64,000 nucleotides of DNA from Halomonas campaniensis. Its GTDB lineage: Bacteria > Pseudomonadota > Gammaproteobacteria > Pseudomonadales > Halomonadaceae. Where the stretch lies: contig NZ_JPUA01000001.1 of the NCBI RefSeq assembly GCF_002211105.1, positions 49,994-113,993 on the forward strand, written 5' to 3'. Position 1 is the first letter of the stretch. The number at the start of each line of letters is the position of its first letter. Positions 58,870 to 64,000 of this stretch are shown one piece after another. The notes below the pieces were generated by a model that made no database searches, was not told the DNA's origin, and saw only the letters and a list, made by a program, of their open reading frames with translations. Both the position numbers and the translations under genes were made by a program.

Positions 58870-59748
58870 ATGGCCACTTCCCGCCGCGTACACAGCATGA
58901 CCGCCTTCGCCCGCACCGAGCAGGCTGCCCCGTTTGGCACCCTGCAGGTGGAAATCCGCTCGGTGAATCAGCGTTATTTAGAGCCTCACTTCCGCTTGCA
59001 TGAAAGCCTGCGTGATCTAGAGCCGGTACTGCGCGAATCGCTACGCGCTCGCTTGGCGCGTGGCAAAGTCGAGTGCAGCGTGCGCTTTGAGAGCGCCGAA
59101 ACTGCCCAGGCCCCCGCTGTTAATAGCGTTCGCCTAGCCGCCATTGCTGATGCGCTAAGCGCGATTCAGCAGCAAGTGCCTAGTGCCGTTCCTCCGACAA
59201 CCTTGGAGCTACTCAACCAGCCCGGCGTAATGGAAACCCAGCACCTCGATCAAGAGGCCATCAAAGCCGCCGCCAAAACCCTGTTTGACCAAGCGCTGGA
59301 TGAACTGATCAACGCTCGCGCCCGCGAGGGTGACAAGCTCGCCGAGATGATCACCACCCGCCTGACGGCGGTAAGTGAGCAGGTCGCCACCGTGCGCAGC
59401 CTGTTACCGCAGATTCTGGAGCGCCAACGCGCCCAACTGCTGGAACGTTTAGAAATCGCCAAAACCGAACTCGACCCCCAGCGCCTGGAAGCCGAACTGG
59501 TGCTGGTGGCGCAAAAAGCCGATGTAGATGAAGAGTTAGATCGCCTGACAGCGCATATCGAAGAAGTGAGCCACCAGCTCGCCCAGAAAGGCCCCAAAGG
59601 CCGCCGTTTGGACTTCCTAATGCAGGAACTCAACCGCGAAGCTAATACGCTCTCGTCAAAATCGGTGGTGGCAGAGACGACACGCTGCGCGGTGGAGTTG
59701 AAGGTGTTGATCGAGCAGATGCGGGAGCAGATTCAGAATATTGAGTGA
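58870..59748 (+). CDS. YicC-family endoribonuclease
   Basis: 292 aa. YicC N-terminal domain starts HSMTAFARTE, with the EIRSVNQRYLEPHFRL core; the DUF1732 C-terminus ends with FLMQELNREANTLSSKS. E. coli YicC is an endoribonuclease connected with RyhB decay. Usually near gmk or rph; here 8 kb from rph. Its start carries AGGATAAACC. Confidence 0.9.
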   Translation: MATSRRVHSMTAFARTEQAAPFGTLQVEIRSVNQRYLEPHFRLHESLRDLEPVLRESLRARLARGKVECSVRFESAETAQAPAVNSVRLAAIADALSAIQQQVPSAVPPTTLELLNQPGVMETQHLDQEAIKAAAKTLFDQALDELINARAREGDKLAEMITTRLTAVSEQVATVRSLLPQILERQRAQLLERLEIAKTELDPQRLEAELVLVAQKADVDEELDRLTAHIEEVSHQLAQKGPKGRRLDFLMQELNREANTLSSKSVVAETTRCAVELKVLIEQMREQIQNIE

Positions 59749-59835
59749 AGTAGCTTATAAAATCGGCCTTTAGCGGTTATGGCAAGGATAGCCATTCTAG
59801 AACCAACAACTTTAGCTTTGGTAATAATTTACGGG

Positions 59836-60880
59836 TCAACTATCGTCCAGCCCCTGCTGCTGAAGCTGTTCCACTGCCTGAGTCCGCTCACGCTCCAACT
59901 CGCGTTTGAGTTCATCCTCGGTGGGCAGATACGGCAGGTACTTCGCTGCAAACAGCTGCTTTTGTTCGGCCAGCATCGAGTACTTCACCACGGCTTCGCT
60001 TTTTTCACTGCACAGCACCAGGCCGATGGTGGGGTTATCGTCGCTGCCCCTGCGCTGCTCATCGTATAGGCGCACATAGGTATCCATCTGGCCGATATCC
60101 TGATGCCTGAGCTTGCCGAGCTTTAGATCCACCAGTAAAAAGCACTTCAGTTTGAAGTTGTAGAACACCAGGTCTATATAGAAATCCTCGTCATCAAAAC
60201 GGATGCGCTGCTGGCGCTCCACAAAGGCAAAGCCTTTGCCCAGCTCCAGTAAAAACTGCTGCAGGTTGCTGATAATGGCCTGCTCTAGCTGGCTTTCCTG
60301 ATAGGTTTCATCTTGCAGATTAAGAAAATCCAGAATGTAAGGGTCGCGCAGGTAGTCCTTAGCGGTTTCAGCCAGCGACCGGGTGTTGTCTTTGGCTTCC
60401 TGTTCAACCTGGGATTTATCCTGGCTGGCCAGCAGACGCTCGAAGTAGAGAGTGCTTATTTGGCGTTCTAGAGCTCTGGCGCTCCAGCTTTGGTTGATTG
60501 CTTCTTGCAAATACCAGTCGCGAGCTTGGGGATTCTCCACTCGCAGGAGGGTGCGATAGTGCGTCCAGCTCAATTCGAGACGCACTGCGTCGCGAATTGG
60601 AAAACTCTGGTAAAACTGGCGCATATTGCGCAAGTTAGTGACATCAAAGCCTTTACCCAACCGCTCGGTTAGCTGTTGCGAGAGCTGCTGTAGCTGCTGC
60701 TTACCAACTCGGCACGGCGATTACCTTTCTGTTCGTGCTCGACAATTAAACGGCCTATTTCCCAGTAGCTTTGTGCCATGGCCGTATTCACGGCTTGGCG
60801 AACCTGCCCGCGGCTTGCTCTATCTGTTGGGTAATCGCACTGACAAGGCTGCTAAAAGCGATTGGGCTCTGCTCGGTCAT
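59836..60880 (-). pseudogene. Frameshifted DUF1016/YhcG-type PDDEXK nuclease
   Basis: The last 275 codons are one intact frame (TTG at 60660 is not a real start). It has the PDDEXK core DFYIDLVFYN and LVDLKLG. The missing N-terminus is found upstream in two other frames: MTEQSPIAFSSLVSAITQQIEQA from 60880, then GQVRQAVNTAMAQSYWEIGR and LIVEHEQKGNRRAE, then GKQQLQQLSQQLTERLGKGF. Joining them needs single-base gains near 60806-60813 and 60704-60709. YhcG-like proteins occur beside restriction genes and phages; none lie here. Either a decaying gene or two sequencing errors. Confidence 0.8.
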
Positions 60881-60964
60881 AGGCTTACCCTTGGCGTCAT
60901 AGAGTAATTACAGCTGACTTATGTCTAACAATATCAAATTTTGCCGATTTAAGGACGCCTTTCC

Positions 60965-61540
60965 ATGCCCATGCTACGCCACTTCACGATAGCCCTGCTG
61001 CTCGCTGTGTTGAGCGTAATCTCGACCACTAGCCAGGCAAACGACGCCACCTGGCAAGCACTCCAAGAAGGCGGCTTGGTGATTCTAATGCGCCACTCCT
61101 TGGCCCCTGGCATTGGCGACCCGCCAGGCTTTGAGCGTGGCCGCTGCGAGACTCAGCGTAATCTTTCTGCGGCTGGACGTACTCAGGCAGAAGCTGCTGG
61201 TCGCGCGTTTCGTGAGCGGGATATCCCCATTGCGACGGTGTATTCATCAAGCTGGTGCCGGGCGTTGGATACCGCTGAGCTAATGGCGTTAGGCAGTGTA
61301 GAACCTGTCCCCTGGCTGGATTCGTTCTTTCGCGGGCAGGTTGATCAGGCGCTAATTACCCAAACCGCCCAGGAACAGATTGCAGCATGGCAGGGGGAGG
61401 GCAACTTGCTGCTGGTCACCCACCAAGTGAATATCACTGCGCTGGTTGGCGGTGGTGTGGGCTCTGGCGAGATGATCGTACTACGCCCAACGGTTGATTC
61501 GTTTCAAGTCGTGGGACGGCTAAACGTTAGTGGTCAATAG
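60965..61540 (+). CDS. Exported histidine phosphatase-superfamily protein
   Basis: 191 aa with a signal peptide to about residue 26 (SQANDA). The phosphoglycerate-mutase-like core has MRHSLAPG (usual form RHG; the phospho-accepting His is kept), the YSSSWCRALDTAEL stretch and the second His in LVTHQVNITAL. Exported and small like the SixA/GpmB-related periplasmic phosphatases; substrate unknown. Confidence 0.8.
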   Translation: MPMLRHFTIALLLAVLSVISTTSQANDATWQALQEGGLVILMRHSLAPGIGDPPGFERGRCETQRNLSAAGRTQAEAAGRAFRERDIPIATVYSSSWCRALDTAELMALGSVEPVPWLDSFFRGQVDQALITQTAQEQIAAWQGEGNLLLVTHQVNITALVGGGVGSGEMIVLRPTVDSFQVVGRLNVSGQ

Positions 61541-61608
61541 TCAGTTGTTCAGTTGCCGTTTTTTCTGGCGGAATGAACCAGGTAAAAAGCCAACGTTAAC
61601 TGGCTGGC

Positions 61609-62088
61609 TTATAGCCCTAGCAATTCTTTAACCGGCAAGTGGCTGGTCGCCTTCATTTCCCGCAGGGAGATATTGGAGTGAATACTCGATACCCCCGGTA
61701 GCTGGCGTAGCACCTTTTCTACGAAGCGGCTGTAATCATCGAGGTCGAGGGCGATGACCTGCAAGAGGAAGTCCGCCTCTCCGGTGGTGTTGTGGCAGCT
61801 TAGTACCCGGGAACTGGCCCGGATAATGCGTTCGAACTCCGCAGTGGCCGCTTCGCTGTGCTGAGTGCAGGTGATCTGCACAAATGCCAGCACGTTACCG
61901 CCAAGCTTTCGCCGGTTCAGCGTGGCTTGGTAGCTTTCGATCACGCCCAGTTCCTCCAGGCGTTTATGGCGTCGCCAACAGGTGGCTTCGCTCATTCCCA
62001 GTCGCTCGGCCAGCTTGGCGATGGATAGCCGTCCATCGGCTTGAAGGCTATCGATGATGTGGGCGTCTACGTTATCCAGTGGGATCAT
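61609..62088 (-). CDS. Lrp/AsnC-family transcriptional regulator
   Basis: 159 aa from the ATG at 62088 (MIPLDNVDAHI); the frame is open 16 codons further. N-terminal helix-turn-helix (LSIAKLAERLGMSEATCWRRHKRLE, read in parts), then the RAM effector domain with GEADFLLQVIALDLDDYSRF. Divergent from the alcohol dehydrogenase with a 137-bp gap; it may control that gene. Ligand unknown. Confidence 0.9.
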   Translation of the reverse strand: MIPLDNVDAHIIDSLQADGRLSIAKLAERLGMSEATCWRRHKRLEELGVIESYQATLNRRKLGGNVLAFVQITCTQHSEAATAEFERIIRASSRVLSCHNTTGEADFLLQVIALDLDDYSRFVEKVLRQLPGVSSIHSNISLREMKATSHLPVKELLGL

Positions 62089-62225
62089 TTGAAAATCTCT
62101 TTCATGTTTATGCGTATAAAAGAAAGAGTGATGCAAAATTAGCGTGTATGTCCATTGATTCGAAAAGTAATTTCAGGTGTGGTTGGTTATAGTTAAAAAC
62201 GATCAATACCGCGCAGGAGTCACCC

Positions 62226-63266
62226 ATGAAAGCCGTTGTGTTTGAGCAGTTTTCCGCCCGGCCCAGCATCCAGCAGGTGCCCGACCCTTCACCAGCGCCT
62301 CATGGGGTGGTGGTCAAGGTGATGGCCAACGGAGTATGCCGCAGTGATTGGCACGGCTGGATGGGTCACGACCCAGATATTCGTCTGCCCCATGTACCCG
62401 GCCACGAGCTTTCTGGGGTGGTGGAGGCGGTGGGCAAAGACGTGGCTAAGTGGCGGGTCGGTGACCGTGTAACGGTACCCTTCGTAGGCGGCTGTGGTAC
62501 CTGTCCGGAGTGTAACGCAGGCCACCACCAGGTGTGCGATAGCCAGTTCCAGCCCGGTTTTACCCACTGGGGCTCCTTTGCCCAGTACGTGGGCATTCAC
62601 TACGCTGACGTGAACTTGGTCGCCCTGCCCGACACCTTGGATTTTGCCACCGCCGCCAGCTTGGGGTGTCGGTTCGTGACCTCTTTCCGGGCAGTGGTGG
62701 ATCAGGGCCGCGTGTCCGCCGGGCAGTGGGTAGCCGTGCACGGCTGCGGTGGTGTCGGGTTGTCGGCCATCATGATCGCCAGCGCGGCCGGTGCGAACGT
62801 AGTCGCGGTGGATATTTCCGATCAGGCCCTGGCCTTGGCGTGCCAGTTGGGGGCTGTGGCCACGGTGAATGCCACCCAGGTAGCCGATGTGGTCGAGGCC
62901 GTGGTCGAGATCACCCAAGGGGGCGCCCATCTCTCGCTGGATGCGCTAGGTCACCCAACGACCTGCTTTAACTCCATCAGCAATTTGCGTAAGCGTGGCA
63001 AGCATGTCCAGGTGGGACTGATGCTGGCGGATCACAGCACCCCCGCTGTACCGATGAGCAAGGTGATTGCCAACGAGCTGGAGATTCTGGGCAGTCATGG
63101 CATGCAGGCACATCGTTATGACGCCATGCTGGCGATGATTCAATCTGGCAAGCTGGCACCTGAGAAGCTGATCGGCAAGCGGGTTACGCTTGAGCAATCC
63201 ATTGATGCGTTGATAAACATGGACAAGTTTGAAGGGACGGGGGTAACCGTCGTCACCGAGTTCTGA
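62226..63266 (+). CDS. Zinc-dependent alcohol dehydrogenase
   Basis: 346 aa medium-chain dehydrogenase. Catalytic zinc ligands Cys38 ([11 protein letters not shown]) and the His of GHELSGVV; structural zinc cysteines [18 protein letters not shown]-binding [10 protein letters not shown] with a VAVDIS acidic end, pointing to NAD+. AGGAG before ATG. Substrate (primary or secondary alcohol) is not fixed by sequence. Confidence 0.92.
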   Translation: MKAVVFEQFSARPSIQQVPDPSPAPHGVVVKVMANGVCRSDWHGWMGHDPDIRLPHVPGHELSGVVEAVGKDVAKWRVGDRVTVPFVGGCGTCPECNAGHHQVCDSQFQPGFTHWGSFAQYVGIHYADVNLVALPDTLDFATAASLGCRFVTSFRAVVDQGRVSAGQWVAVHGCGGVGLSAIMIASAAGANVVAVDISDQALALACQLGAVATVNATQVADVVEAVVEITQGGAHLSLDALGHPTTCFNSISNLRKRGKHVQVGLMLADHSTPAVPMSKVIANELEILGSHGMQAHRYDAMLAMIQSGKLAPEKLIGKRVTLEQSIDALINMDKFEGTGVTVVTEF

Positions 63267-63379
63267 GGAAGTAGCTGAGCGTGTTAATAACAATTTCCTG
63301 CAACGAAACAGGGCAAATTATTCGCTCCTCATCCGCGGCTATAGGTTTTACGCTGGAAAGTATTGATAAGGAGTAAGTT

Positions 63380-64000
63380 ATGCCAGCAAACACTAACCAA
63401 ACCGTGCGTCGCGTAATCGCCCAGCACCCGGCCAAGCGCGATGATATTGGCGATTTAACCACTCGTCGGCCGCTACCGGGGCCTGGTTTGGAGCAGCTAG
63501 ATCCCTTTCTGTTTCTTAACCATCATGGCCCTCAAACCTACCCGGCTAACAATCAGGGTCTACCGTTTGGCCCGCATCCGCATCGGGGTTTTGAAACGGT
63601 CACGTTTATTCTGGAAGGTTCGCTGGCCCATGCGGATAGCGCCAGGCATCAAAGCGTGATCAATGCGGGCGGTGTGCAGTGGATGACCGCGGGCAGCGGC
63701 ATTGTGCATGCGGAAATTTCGCCGGAGGAGTTTCTACGCGACGGCGGCCGGTTGGAGATTCTGCAACTGTGGGTCAATCTGCCATCGCACTTGAAAATGA
63801 GCGAGCCGCGCTACGTAGGGCTGCAGCAGGAATCCATACCTGCTATTAAGCTGCCGGGTGGCGGTGAGCTGAACCTGATCGCCGGGGAGTGGCAGGGCGA
63901 TACAGGCCCTATCGAAACGCTGACGGGGATATTTATGTCGACATTGCGGCTGCCTGCCGGTAGCCACGAACAGCTACCCGTGGCTCCCGGGCGGCAGGGG
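63380..64000 (+). CDS. Pirin-family protein, cut by the window end
   Basis: ATG at 63380 with AAGGAG 7 nt upstream; 207 codons are open to the last base with no stop, so the C-terminus lies outside. The bicupin N-half is clear: PHPHRGFETVTFILEG holds the metal-binding His pair, and GGVQWMTAGSGIVHAE with its His and Glu is the second set. Bacterial pirins include a quercetinase (YhhW) and pyruvate-dehydrogenase modulators; role here unknown. Confidence 0.9.
   Translation, partial: MPANTNQTVRRVIAQHPAKRDDIGDLTTRRPLPGPGLEQLDPFLFLNHHGPQTYPANNQGLPFGPHPHRGFETVTFILEGSLAHADSARHQSVINAGGVQWMTAGSGIVHAEISPEEFLRDGGRLEILQLWVNLPSHLKMSEPRYVGLQQESIPAIKLPGGGELNLIAGEWQGDTGPIETLTGIFMSTLRLPAGSHEQLPVAPGRQG

Overview
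The window is a chromosomal, gene-dense stretch (about 66 protein genes, no rRNA or tRNA recognised) from a gammaproteobacterium. Its gene order (mnmE ... mnmG-rsmG-parA-parB-atpIBEFHAGDC-...-glmU-glmS, plus pyrE beside a crc-type gene and rep beside a cytochrome c5 gene) is of the Pseudomonadales/Oceanospirillales type. Acidic protein composition and close family resemblance point to a moderately halophilic Halomonadaceae member (Halomonas-like). This is an inference from protein character and gene order, not a database match.

Region by region. 0-5 kb: mnmE (tRNA modification), rlmJ (rRNA methylation), an OmpA-type lipoprotein, and the overlapping pair rdgB-hemW. 5-10 kb: a complete curli (functional amyloid) locus on the plus strand, csgD-csgE-csgF-csgG followed by csgB- and csgA-like subunits, closed by a convergent small exported protein that may be a CsgC/CsgH-type amyloid chaperone. 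10-12.6 kb: tetrapyrrole and thiamine genes hemJ-thiD-hemL. 12.6-19 kb: a CLC-family anion transporter, argC, an interspersed palindromic element, erpA, and a polar amino acid ABC importer (binding protein-permease-ATPase). 18.8-19.4 kb: a non-coding interval rich in DnaA boxes and AT-rich tracts, the probable chromosomal origin (oriC). 19.4-31 kb: mnmG-rsmG-parA-parB, then the whole F1Fo ATP synthase operon with a clear sigma70 promoter and a strong terminator.

31-41 kb: mgtE (Mg2+), a cation diffusion facilitator, uppP, apbE, glmU-glmS (UDP-GlcNAc supply) and an NhaD-type Na+/H+ antiporter. 41-46 kb: a CBS-pair protein, a QseBC-like two-component system, a GNAT acetyltransferase and an exported di-haem cytochrome c5-like protein with a very acidic linker. 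46-51 kb: rep, trmL, pyrE, a catalytically dead Crc-like protein and rph. 51-59 kb: a sugar operon on the minus strand (binding protein-ATPase-permease-permease-FGGY pentulose kinase) with a divergent LacI-type regulator and two operator-like palindromes between them, then yicC. 59.8-64 kb: a frameshifted DUF1016/YhcG nuclease gene, an exported histidine phosphatase, an Lrp-type regulator divergent from a zinc alcohol dehydrogenase, and a pirin gene cut by the window end.

The genes form three functional blocks: replication, partition and energy around the origin; cell-surface building (curli, UppP, GlmU/GlmS); and nutrient uptake and its control (two ABC importers, Crc, LacI and Lrp regulators). 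The most noteworthy items are the curli locus with its 12-repeat curlin and convergent candidate chaperone, hairpins inside the atp operon and behind both ABC binding-protein genes, the Crc pseudo-enzyme, the CLC protein with altered signature residues, and the decayed nuclease gene.
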